A stretch of 64,000 nucleotides of DNA from Xanthobacter oligotrophicus (GTDB taxonomy: Bacteria; Pseudomonadota; Alphaproteobacteria; Rhizobiales; Xanthobacteraceae): NCBI RefSeq assembly GCF_008364685.1, contig NZ_VTTL01000001.1, positions 372,001-436,000 of the forward strand. Direction: 5' to 3'. The position numbers and the translations under genes are program-made. Below, in pieces: positions 40,699-50,258 of the stretch; position 1 is the stretch's first letter; each line of letters opens with the position of its first letter. The notes below the pieces were generated by a model that saw only the letters and a list, made by a program, of their open reading frames with translations, did not search any database and was not told the origin of the DNA.

Positions 40699-42573
40699 AT
40701 GCGCCCCGATCTCGCCACCGCCGCGCGCGCCGTGCTCCTCGCCGTTGTCGGCGCGGCGGCGCTGTTCGCCGTGGTGAAGGCGGGGGAGATGGCAGAGGCC
40801 CGCGTCGGCGAGCGCCTCGCCAGCGAGGCCCGCCACCGCAGCGAGATCTATGCCCAGAGCCTGGAAGGCGCCATCGAGCGGTTCGGCTACCTGCCTGCCG
40901 CCGCCGCCCTCGACCTCAATGTGCGGCGCCTGCTCGACCAGCCGGACGATGCGGCCCTCGCCGCCACCGTCAACGCCTATCTGGAGACCCTCAACCGCGC
41001 CGCCGGCACCCCCGTGCTCTACCTGATGGACCCCTCGGGCATGACCATCGCCGCCTCCAACTGGGACACGCGGGAGACCTATGTGGGGGTGGACTTCAGC
41101 TATCGCCCTTATTTCACCGAGGCCATGGCCGGCCAGACCGGACGCTTCTACGCCATCGGCACCCTCACCGGCGTGCCCGGCTATTTCATCAGCGCCCCGG
41201 TGGTGATCGACGGCAAGATCCGGGGCGTGGTGGTCACCAAGGTCAATCTCGATCCCCTGGAAGCGGTGTGGCAGGAGGCTGCCGACCGGGTGCTGGTGAC
41301 CGACCGGCACGGCATCGTCTTCCTTGCCTCCGATCCGCGCTTCAAGTTCCACGCCACCCGCCCCATCGACGCCGCCACCGCGCAGGAGATGGAAAAGACC
41401 CGCCAATATGGCCGCCCGGCCTATCCGCAGCTCAATCTCGGCACGGTCGAGACGGTGGGCGGCGTGCCCCTGATCGCGGCCTCGGATGTGGCTCCCCACG
41501 GCCGTGTCATCGCCGACGACAAGGCGCTCGTGCCCTATGGCTGGCACCTGCTGCTGTTCGCCGACGCCGCCGCGCTGGAGCTGGCCGGGCGCACCGCCCG
41601 CGTGGGCATGACGCTGGGCTTCGGCGTGCTGGGCCTTCTCGGCCTCTACTGGTGGCAGCACCTCAAGCGCGCCCGCGAGAGCCTTGCCGCCCGCACCGCG
41701 CTGGAAGCCGCCCAGCGCGAGCTGGAGGCGAAGGTGGAGGCGCGCACCGCCGACCTCACCGCCGCCAACGGCCAGCTTGCGGGCGAGATCGAGGAGCGCC
41801 GCCGCGCCGAGGCGGAGCTTCGCGCCGCGCAAGATGAACTCGTGCAGGCCGCCAAGATGGCCACCCTCGGCCAGATGGCCGCCGGCATCACCCACGAGCT
41901 GAACCAGCCCCTCACCGCCCTGCGCGGCCTCGCCGACAATGCGGGCAAGTTGCTGGAACAGGGGCGCGAGGACGAGGCCCAGGCCAATCTCGGCCGCATC
42001 ACCACCATGGTGGACCGGCTCGGCAAGATCACCGGCCAGCTGCGCGCCTTCGCCCGCAAGTCCAGCAGCCAGACGCTGCCGGTGGACGTGTCGGCGGCGG
42101 TGGCGGAGAGCCTCGCCATCCTCGCCCCGCGCATCCGCGTGGCCGGCATCGGCGTCGCCACCGACCTCGACCCTGCGGCTGCCACCGTGCGGTTCGAGCC
42201 CATACGCCTCAGCCAGGTGGTGGTGAACCTCGTCGGCAACGCGCTGGACGCGGTGAAGGGCCGGCCGGGCGCCTGGGTGGGCCTCAGCACGCGGCGCGAT
42301 GGCGCCCGCATCATCCTCAGCGTGGAGGACAACGGCCCCGGCTTGCCGGAGGCCACCCTCGCGCGCATCTTCGATCCCTTCTTCACCACCAAGCCGGCGG
42401 GCGAGGGGCTGGGCCTGGGCCTGCCCATCTCGCTGGCCATCGCCCGCGAGTTCGGCGCCACCCTCGCCGCCCGCGCGCGGGTCGGCGGCGGCCTCGCCTT
42501 CGATCTCATCATGGAGGCGGAGAGCGTGGACGCCGCCCCGCCTGTGCCTGAAAGGTTGCGCCATGTGTGCTGA
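40699..42573 (+). CDS. DctB-like sensor histidine kinase
   Basis: This 624-residue kinase has a first membrane helix near residues 13-32, a periplasmic dCache-type sensor of about 260 residues with DPSGMTIAASNWD and the FSYRPYF motif of DctB sensors, and a second helix near 297-318. A coiled coil follows, then the H-box ITHELNQPLTALRG with the phospho-acceptor His399, and N, G1 and G2 boxes (VVNLVGNALDA, VEDNGPG, GLGLGLPIS). It overlaps the response regulator gene by 11 nt. DctB senses C4-dicarboxylates. No dct transporter gene is nearby, so the ligand may instead be linked to the ABC transporter upstream. Confidence 0.88.
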   Translation: MRPDLATAARAVLLAVVGAAALFAVVKAGEMAEARVGERLASEARHRSEIYAQSLEGAIERFGYLPAAAALDLNVRRLLDQPDDAALAATVNAYLETLNRAAGTPVLYLMDPSGMTIAASNWDTRETYVGVDFSYRPYFTEAMAGQTGRFYAIGTLTGVPGYFISAPVVIDGKIRGVVVTKVNLDPLEAVWQEAADRVLVTDRHGIVFLASDPRFKFHATRPIDAATAQEMEKTRQYGRPAYPQLNLGTVETVGGVPLIAASDVAPHGRVIADDKALVPYGWHLLLFADAAALELAGRTARVGMTLGFGVLGLLGLYWWQHLKRARESLAARTALEAAQRELEAKVEARTADLTAANGQLAGEIEERRRAEAELRAAQDELVQAAKMATLGQMAAGITHELNQPLTALRGLADNAGKLLEQGREDEAQANLGRITTMVDRLGKITGQLRAFARKSSSQTLPVDVSAAVAESLAILAPRIRVAGIGVATDLDPAAATVRFEPIRLSQVVVNLVGNALDAVKGRPGAWVGLSTRRDGARIILSVEDNGPGLPEATLARIFDPFFTTKPAGEGLGLGLPISLAIAREFGATLAARARVGGGLAFDLIMEAESVDAAPPVPERLRHVC

Positions 42574-43942
42574 GCGCGCCCTCAAGTCCGCACCCGCCCC
42601 GCATCCGGCCGCCCGGCCCCGCGTGGTGCTGGTGGACGACGAGGAGATGATCCGCATCACCATCGCGCAGACGCTGGAACTGGCCGGCATCGAGGTTCAG
42701 ACCTTCGACAGCGTGGATGCGGCCCTGCCCGCCATCGGCCGCGACTTTCCCGGCGTGGTGGTGAGCGACGTGCGCATGCCCGTGCGCGACGGGCTGGAGC
42801 TGCTGGCCGACGTGCGCCGGCGGGATCCCGAGCTGCCGGTGGTGCTCATCACCGGCCATGGCGACGTGGCCATGGCGGTGAGCGCCATGCGGGAAGGCGC
42901 CTACGATTTCATCGAGAAACCGTTCGTCTCCGACGCCTTCGTGGAGGTGGTGCGCCGCGCCCTCGACAAGCGCGCCCTCGTCATGGAAAACCGCCGCCTG
43001 CGCATGGCGCTGGACCGGGGCGAGGCGGGCGACGCCATCGAGCGCTGCCTCGTCGGCCAGTCCCCCGCCATCCGCCGGCTGCAGGACGACGTGGCGGCGC
43101 TCGCCTCCACCAGTGCCGACGTGCTGGTGCTGGGCGAGACAGGCGCCGGCAAGGAGCAGGTGGCCCGCGCCCTCCACGAGGGCGGTAGCCGGCGCGACAA
43201 GCCGTTCGTGGCGGTCAATTGCGGCGCCATCCCCGAGAGCATGTTCGAGAGCGAGATGTTCGGCCACGAGGCCGGCGCCTTCACCGGCGCGGGCAAGAAG
43301 CGCATCGGCAAGATCGAGCACGCGAGCGGCGGCACCCTCTTCCTCGACGAGGTGGAGAGCATGCCGCTCGCCATGCAGGTGAAGCTCTTGCGCGTGCTGC
43401 AAGACCGCAAGATCGAGCGGCTCGGCTCCAACACCGCCGTGCCGGAGGACCTCAGGGTAATCGCCGCCACCAAGGAGGACCTTGCCGCCCTCGCCGATGC
43501 CGGCCGTTTCCGCAAGGACCTGTGCTTCCGCCTCGACGTGGTGAAGCTGGTGCTGCCGCCCCTGCGCGAGCGGCGGGAGGACATTCCCCTGCTGTTCGAG
43601 CTGTTCGTGGTGCAGGCGGCGGTGAAGTACCAGCGGCCGGTGACGGAGGTTCCCCCATCGCTGCGCCGTGCGCTCATGCTGGCCGACTGGCCGGGCAATG
43701 TGCGCGAATTGAAGAACGCCGCCGAGCGCCACATGCTGGGCTTCCTCGCCCCCGATTTCGCCGCCGGCGGGGCCGCGACGCCCGGCCTCAACGAGCTTCT
43801 GGACCGGGTGGAGCGCCTCGTCATCGAGGATGCGCTGAAGGCGTCGGGCCAGCGCATCTCGGCGGCGGCGCAGGCCCTCAACATCCCCCGCAAGACCCTG
43901 TCCGACCGCATGAAGCGTCTCGGCCTCACGGCTGCGGAGTAA
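42563..43942 (+). CDS. DctD-like sigma-54 response regulator
   Basis: This 459-residue regulator has a receiver domain with acidic pair VDDEE and phospho-acceptor Asp69 in SDVRMPVRDG. An AAA+ domain has Walker A GETGAGKEQ, the sigma-54 contact loop GAFTGA and the GTLFLDEVE Walker B. A Fis-type helix-turn-helix at the end reads AAAQALNIPRKTLSDRMKRL. ATG 42563 lies inside the last codons of the kinase gene, so the pair is co-translated. It should activate -24/-12 promoters, and the best candidate in its neighbourhood is the one at 37755-37770. Confidence 0.92.
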   Translation: MCAERALKSAPAPHPAARPRVVLVDDEEMIRITIAQTLELAGIEVQTFDSVDAALPAIGRDFPGVVVSDVRMPVRDGLELLADVRRRDPELPVVLITGHGDVAMAVSAMREGAYDFIEKPFVSDAFVEVVRRALDKRALVMENRRLRMALDRGEAGDAIERCLVGQSPAIRRLQDDVAALASTSADVLVLGETGAGKEQVARALHEGGSRRDKPFVAVNCGAIPESMFESEMFGHEAGAFTGAGKKRIGKIEHASGGTLFLDEVESMPLAMQVKLLRVLQDRKIERLGSNTAVPEDLRVIAATKEDLAALADAGRFRKDLCFRLDVVKLVLPPLRERREDIPLLFELFVVQAAVKYQRPVTEVPPSLRRALMLADWPGNVRELKNAAERHMLGFLAPDFAAGGAATPGLNELLDRVERLVIEDALKASGQRISAAAQALNIPRKTLSDRMKRLGLTAAE

Positions 43943-43996
43943 TCCCGCGCAAGGTTCCCCCAAGCCCCCAAAACGGGCTCCCCCCAAAAGGCTCCC

Positions 43997-44854
43997 ATGA
44001 CCAAGACCGCCGCTGACCCCGCCCCCGTGTCCGCCTTCGACTGGCCGCCCCTCATTGTCGCCAACGCCCCCAATGGCGCCACCCGCACCAAGGCGGACCA
44101 CCCGGCCCTGCCCATGAGCGCGGCGGACCTCGCCCGCGCGGCGGCCGAGAGCCTGGAGGCCGGCGCTGCGCTGCTGCATTTCCATGTGCGCGACGCCGAG
44201 GGCCGCCATCTGCTGGACGCGGACGCCTATCGCGATGCCTCGGCCGCCATAAGGGCGGCGGTGGGCGACCGTCTGGTGCTCCAGATCACCTCGGAGGCGG
44301 CGGGCCGCTACAAGGCCCCGGAGCAGATGGCGGTGGTGCGCGCGGTGAAGCCGGAGGCGGTGTCGCTGGCGCTCCGGGAGATCATTCCCGATGACGCGGC
44401 CGAGACGGCGGCGGCGGATTTCTTCACCTTCGTGCGGCGCGAGCGCATCTTCACGCAGATCATCCTCTACAGCGCCGACGACGTGGTGCGCTATGCCGCC
44501 CTCAAGGCGCGCGGCGTGCTGGGCGAAGGACAGGATTTCCCGCTGTTCGTGCTGGGGCGCTACACCACCGGACAGGTGTCCCAGCCCACCGACCTCCTGC
44601 CCTTCCTCGCGGCGGGGGCGGATACGACGCCCCTGTGGTCCATGTGCGCCTTCGGCCCCAAGGAGAACGCTTGCGCCACGGTCGCGGCGGGACTGGGCGG
44701 GCATGTGCGCGTGGGCTTCGAGAACAACCTGTTTGCCCCCGACGGCACGCTGGCGCCGGACAACGCCGCCCAGGTGCAGCGCGCCTGCGACGCCGCGCGG
44801 ACGCTGGGCCGGCCGCTCGCCGGCGCCGACATGGCCCGCATGCTGATGGCGTGA
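43997..44854 (+). CDS. Beta-keto acid cleavage enzyme (BKACE, DUF849)
   Basis: This 285-residue protein belongs to the DUF849 family. The zinc-site motif HFHVRD is near residue 56, IANAPNGATRTK near the N-terminus, and GHVRVGFENNL near residue 235. The family splits a beta-keto acid with acetyl-CoA to acetoacetate plus a new acyl-CoA, as Kce does for 3-keto-5-aminohexanoate. It follows the response regulator by 54 nt on the same strand. A pathway in which the imported compound becomes a beta-keto acid is therefore possible. The substrate class cannot be read from the motifs alone. Confidence 0.87.
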   Translation: MTKTAADPAPVSAFDWPPLIVANAPNGATRTKADHPALPMSAADLARAAAESLEAGAALLHFHVRDAEGRHLLDADAYRDASAAIRAAVGDRLVLQITSEAAGRYKAPEQMAVVRAVKPEAVSLALREIIPDDAAETAAADFFTFVRRERIFTQIILYSADDVVRYAALKARGVLGEGQDFPLFVLGRYTTGQVSQPTDLLPFLAAGADTTPLWSMCAFGPKENACATVAAGLGGHVRVGFENNLFAPDGTLAPDNAAQVQRACDAARTLGRPLAGADMARMLMA

Positions 44855-44929
44855 GGGGGTGGGGAGTTAAAGCAGCCCCGCTGTCATCCTCGCCGTCAGG
44901 ACCGGGCACGGTGTGAACCCTCCCCAGCA

Positions 44930-44953
44930 CGAGGCCGGATGTTTCCGGCCTCG
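44930..44953. repeat. REP-like hairpin, ATGTTT loop
   Basis: CGAGGCCGG and CCGGCCTCG form a 9-bp stem around ATGTTT. It is the left partner of the hairpin at 45179-45204, with the MITE-like element between them. Confidence 0.7.
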
Positions 44954-44961
44954 CTCCCAGT

Positions 44962-45169
44962 GCCTGTTTGAAAATTTGCTCGGATGAACGCCTGTTGCCC
45001 TCGCAAGCGCTTTATCACCGTCATGGCCGGGCTCGACCCGGCCATCCACGCGGTGAGGCTGGGCAGAATTTTCGTAGGTGAGCGCAAGCGGCGCGGCGTG
45101 GATGCCCGGGTCAAGCCCGGGCATGACGAGGGTGATTGCGGTCGCGCCTTTTCGAATTTCTAAACAGGC
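44962..45169. repeat. MITE-like element, copy A, 208 bp
   Basis: The ends GCCTGTTTGAAAATTTGCTC and GAATTTCTAAACAGGC are imperfect terminal inverted repeats. Inside are two inverted palindromes, one near 45020-45050 (GTCATGGCCGGGC with loop CTCGA) and one near 45098-45127 (GATGCCCGGG with loop TCAAG). There is no coding capacity, so any mobility would depend on enzymes elsewhere. Confidence 0.7.
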
Positions 45170-45178
45170 TCCTAGGAA

Positions 45179-45204
45179 CCGAACTCGACAACAGCCGAGT
45201 TCGG
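45179..45204. repeat. REP-like hairpin, AACA loop
   Basis: CCGAACTCG and CGAGTTCGG form a 9-bp stem around ACAACAGC. It is the reverse complement of 49842-49867 with one substitution. Confidence 0.72.
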
Positions 45205-45258
45205 GCGGGAGAGGGAGCCGATCGCGCCATGCGAAACCGCCCGTTTTGAAGCTCCGGA

Positions 45259-47259
<2,001 letters not shown>

Positions 47260-47389
47260 GACGATCCTCCCAGACCGTTCGTTTTGCCGGAAGTCTCGCC
47301 CTGATCGGCGGCGGCGGCAAGCCTGCCCGCGCGCGCATCGCCAAGTCGTGCCGCAACGCAGACCGCCCACGGCCAAGTTGAGGCTGCAA

Positions 47390-47419
47390 CACCTGTGGCA
47401 TTCGCCGCCTCACCTGTGG
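47390..47419. promoter_or_regulatory. Repeated CACCTGTGG boxes, candidate AcoR enhancer
   Basis: CACCTGTGG occurs at 47390-47398 and 47411-47419, 21 bp or two helical turns apart. The second copy sits in the inverted repeat CTCAC-N5-GTGAG. The boxes are about 80-110 bp upstream of the sigma-54 promoter, a usual enhancer distance. Confidence 0.55.
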
Positions 47420-47497
47420 TGAGGGTGCAGCACTGGCGCGCCCATGCTGCAATGCAACGTGCGTTCGGTGGCAAGCTTTTTCACGAAATCCGGCAAC

Positions 47498-47513
47498 TGG
47501 CCCGCCGCTTGCT
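47498..47513 (+). promoter_or_regulatory. Predicted sigma-54 promoter of the aco operon
   Basis: TGGCCCGCCGCTTGCT matches TGGCACG-N4-TTGCW with one mismatch in the -24 and -12 boxes, and GG and GC are 12 nt apart. The start point would be near 47524, about 106 nt before acoA. A sigma-54 promoter here agrees with AcoR being a sigma-54 activator. Confidence 0.75.
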
Positions 47514-47629
47514 CAAGTCCAGCCAAAGCAAAAATCAACGGAGAGGATGCCCGATATTGCCCCAGCCCGGCCCTGCCGGTGCGGGAGTCGGGACGAACCG
47601 CCCTCCCCGTCCCTCAGGAGGAGAAGAGC

Positions 47630-48637
47630 ATGCCTGAACCGACGCCAAGCGCCCTGTCCAACAATCCCATACCGCTGCCCAGGGACCAGCTCGTTGAGGC
47701 CTACCGCACCATGCGGACCATCCGCGATTTCGAGGAGCGGCTGCATGTGGAGTTCGCCAAGGGCGACATCCCCGGCTTCGTGCACCTGTATGCCGGCGAG
47801 GAGGCCTGCGCCACCGGCGTGATGATGCACCTCACCGACATCGACCGCATCGCCTCCACCCATCGCGGCCACGGCCACTGCATCGCCAAGGGCGTGGACG
47901 TGGGGGAGATGATGGCCGAGATCTACGGCAAGGAGACCGGATCCTGCCGCGGCAAGGGCGGCTCCATGCACATCGCCGACCTGTCCAAGGGCATGATGGG
48001 AGCCAACGGCATCCTCGGCGCCGGCGCGCCCCTGATCTGCGGCGCCGGGCTCGCGGCCAAGTTCCGGGGCGATGGCGGGGTGGGCATCACCTTCTTCGGC
48101 GACGGCGCGGCCAACCAGGGCACTGTACTGGAAAGCATGAACCTTGCCGCCATCTGGAACCTGCCGGTGATCTTCGTGATCGAGAACAACGGCTATGCGG
48201 AAGCAACTTCCGTCACCTACGCCACGGCGGTGGACTCTTACGTGGACCGCGCCACCGGCTTCGGCCTGCCGGCGGTGAGCGTGGACGGCACCGATTTCTT
48301 CGCCGTGCACAAGGCGGCGGGCGAGCTGATCGCCAAGGCCCGCGCGGGCGGCGGCCCGGCGGTGCTGGAATGCAAGATGAGCCGCTTCTTCGGCCATTTC
48401 GAGGGCGACAGCCAGACCTACAAGGCCAAGGGCGAGAACGAGTTTAACCGCGCCAACCGCGACTGCCTGAAGATCTTCGCCGATCGCGTCACCTCGGCCG
48501 GCGCGCTGGAGGAGGCCGACATCGCCCTCCTCGACCGCGAGGTGGCAAGCCTCATCGACGACGCGGTGACCTCCGCCAAGGCGGCGCCCCTGCCGGCGGC
48601 GCGGGACCTGCTCAGCGACGTCTACGTCTCCTACTGA
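47630..48637 (+). CDS. acoA: Acetoin:2,6-dichlorophenolindophenol oxidoreductase (acetoin dehydrogenase E1) alpha subunit
   Basis: This 335-residue thiamine diphosphate enzyme subunit has the E1-alpha dehydrogenase fold with HRGHGHCIAKG near residue 80 and the ThDP motif GDGAANQGTVLESMNLA near residue 160, ending in FVIENNGYAEAT. ATG 47630 follows CAGGAGGAGAAGAGC; the longer frame reaches back over the promoter. With AcoB it cleaves acetoin, releasing acetaldehyde and passing the acetyl unit to AcoC. The acetoin rather than pyruvate role rests on the adjoining acoR and butanediol genes. Confidence 0.92.
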   Translation: MPEPTPSALSNNPIPLPRDQLVEAYRTMRTIRDFEERLHVEFAKGDIPGFVHLYAGEEACATGVMMHLTDIDRIASTHRGHGHCIAKGVDVGEMMAEIYGKETGSCRGKGGSMHIADLSKGMMGANGILGAGAPLICGAGLAAKFRGDGGVGITFFGDGAANQGTVLESMNLAAIWNLPVIFVIENNGYAEATSVTYATAVDSYVDRATGFGLPAVSVDGTDFFAVHKAAGELIAKARAGGGPAVLECKMSRFFGHFEGDSQTYKAKGENEFNRANRDCLKIFADRVTSAGALEEADIALLDREVASLIDDAVTSAKAAPLPAARDLLSDVYVSY

Positions 48638-48666
48638 TCAATCAAGATAATCCGGAAGGAAACACC

Positions 48667-49689
48667 ATGGCTCGCAAGTTGAGCTTCAAGATGGCCATCA
48701 ATGAAGCCCTCGATCTTGAAATGCGCCGCGACCCCAGCGTCATCCTGCTCGGCGAGGATATCGTCGGCGGCTCCGGCGCGCCGGGGGAAAAGGATGCGTG
48801 GGGCGGCGTGCTCGGCGTCACCAAGGGGCTTTATGCCAAGCATGGCAACCGCCTGCTCGACACGCCCCTGTCGGAGAGCGCCTATATCGGCGCGGCGGTG
48901 GGCGCCGCCGCCTGCGGCATGCGCCCGGTGGCGGAACTCATGTTCCTCGACTTCATGGGCGTGTGCTTCGACCAGATCCTGAACCAGGCGGCGAAGTTCC
49001 GCTACATGTTCGGCGGCAAGGCCAAGACCCCCGTGGTCATCCGCGCCATGGTGGGGGCGGGCTTCCGCGCCGCCGCCCAGCATTCGCAGATGCTCACCCC
49101 CATGTTCACCCACGTGCCGGGGCTGAAGGTGGTGTGCCCCTCCAACGCCTATGACGCCAAGGGCCTTTTGATCCAGTCCATCCGCGACGACGACCCTGTC
49201 ATCTTCTGCGAGCACAAGAACCTCTACGGCCACGAGGTGGACGTGCCCACCGAGGCCTACGCCATCCCGTTCGGCGAGGCCAACGTGGTGCGCGACGGCA
49301 AGGACGTGACCATCGTCAGCTACGGCCTCACGGTCCACCGCGCCGTGGATGCGGCGGCCACCCTGTCGCGCCAGCACGGCATCGAGGCGGAGGTGATCGA
49401 CCTGCGCACCCTCTCACCCATCGACTGGGACACGGTGATCGAGAGCGTGGAGAACACCGGCCGCCTGGTGGTGGTGGACGAGGCCCATCCGCGCTGCTCC
49501 ATCGCCACCGACATCGCCGCCTATGTGGCGCAGCATGCCTTCGGCGCGCTCAAGGCCGCCCCGCAGATGGTGACGGCGCCGCACACGCCGGTGCCGTTCT
49601 CGCCCACGCTGGAGGACCTCTACATCCCCACCGCCGAGGCCATCGCCGGCGCGGTGCTGAAGACCGTTCCCCACGCGCTGGCGGCGTGA
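48667..49689 (+). CDS. acoB: Acetoin dehydrogenase E1 beta subunit
   Basis: This 340-residue protein has the transketolase pyrimidine-binding domain (LGEDIVGGSGAPGE, then DTPLSESAYIGAAVGAA) and the C-terminal transketolase domain (IDLRTLSPIDWDTVIESV). CGGAAGGAAAC precedes ATG 48667, 29 nt after acoA. It forms the alpha2-beta2 E1 tetramer with AcoA. The next aco gene is 569 nt away across a duplicated repeat tract, which is unusual for a subunit operon and may affect the AcoC ratio. Confidence 0.93.
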   Translation: MARKLSFKMAINEALDLEMRRDPSVILLGEDIVGGSGAPGEKDAWGGVLGVTKGLYAKHGNRLLDTPLSESAYIGAAVGAAACGMRPVAELMFLDFMGVCFDQILNQAAKFRYMFGGKAKTPVVIRAMVGAGFRAAAQHSQMLTPMFTHVPGLKVVCPSNAYDAKGLLIQSIRDDDPVIFCEHKNLYGHEVDVPTEAYAIPFGEANVVRDGKDVTIVSYGLTVHRAVDAAATLSRQHGIEAEVIDLRTLSPIDWDTVIESVENTGRLVVVDEAHPRCSIATDIAAYVAQHAFGALKAAPQMVTAPHTPVPFSPTLEDLYIPTAEAIAGAVLKTVPHALAA

Positions 49690-49841
49690 GGGGGACAAGG
49701 GGAGGCGAAGCCTTGCCCTTTTTCCCGTGCGACGCCGCCCCCTCTCCCGCTCGCGGGGGGTGGGGAGGGGGCAGAGCGCCGGGGCAGAACACCGGAGGCG
49801 GGATGGCGGAGACGGCCTCCCCCCACCCTGCCCTCCCAACT

Positions 49842-49867
49842 CCGAACTCGGCTGTTGCCGAGTTCGG
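49842..49867. repeat. REP-like hairpin, CTGTTG loop
   Basis: CCGAACTCGG and CCGAGTTCGG form a perfect 10-bp stem around CTGTTG, the reverse complement of the loop class CAACAG. Confidence 0.72.
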
Positions 49868-49877
49868 CTTTCAAAGA

Positions 49878-49903
49878 CCGAAGCCGGAAACATCCGGCTT
49901 CGG
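49878..49903. repeat. REP-like hairpin, AAACAT loop (unit 1)
   Basis: CCGAAGCCGG and CCGGCTTCGG form a perfect 10-bp stem around AAACAT, 10 nt after the CTGTTG-loop hairpin. Confidence 0.72.
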
Positions 49904-50113
49904 TGCGGGAGAGGGTTCGCCGGCTCCAGCGGATGCAGACCGCGCCCTCTACCCCACGCAACGCGGCCCCCTCTCCCGCTTGCGGGGGAGGGATGGGGAG
50001 GGGGCAGAGGCGCCGGGGCCAAAGCACCAACGGGCGGACATGCGGAAGCAGCCTTCCCCCACCCTGCCCTCCCGCGCCCGGACTCTGCTGTTGCTGAGTT
50101 CAGCTCCTAAGGA

Positions 50114-50139
50114 CCGAAGCCGGAAACATCCGGCTTCGG
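50114..50139. repeat. REP-like hairpin, AAACAT loop (unit 2)
   Basis: This is identical to 49878-49903 over all 26 nt, inside the second tandem unit, although the unit around it has diverged. Confidence 0.72.
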
Positions 50140-50258
50140 TCGGGAGAGGGTTCTCCGGCTCTCAATTGCCTCCGGCGCGCCCCACCCCGCCCGCCGCATC
50201 CACCGAAACCGAAACCCACGAGACGACCGATCCGTCTCCCCCCCTTTGAGGACACCAA

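Larger units (their letters stand above)
44855..45258. other. 404-bp gene-free gap made of nested repeats
   Basis: No gene is supported. The gap contains, in order, an ATGTTT-loop hairpin (44930-44953), a 208-bp MITE-like element (44962-45169) and an AACA-loop hairpin (45179-45204). The acoR stop lies just beyond on the minus strand. Confidence 0.7.
49690..50258. repeat. 569-bp gene-free gap with two tandem repeat units
   Basis: Two imperfect copies of a roughly 230-bp unit lie head to tail, starting at CCCCCTCTCCCGC 49738 and 49967. Each holds a C-rich start, a GGGGAGGGGGCAGAG core, an AACA/TGTT-loop hairpin (49842-49867; degenerate near 50079-50103) and an AAACAT-loop hairpin (49878-49903; 50114-50139). 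No gene or clear promoter is seen. Confidence 0.75.

Noticed and set aside
47432-47452. CTGGCGCGCCCATGCTGCAA as the aco sigma-54 promoter
   Set aside because: Its GG and GC elements are not 12 nt apart, whereas TGGCCCGCCGCTTGCT at 47498-47513 has exact geometry.
49738-50160. Tandem units as a possible CRISPR array
   Set aside because: There are only two long (about 230-bp) diverged units with internal hairpins, no short regular repeats with unique spacers and no cas genes.
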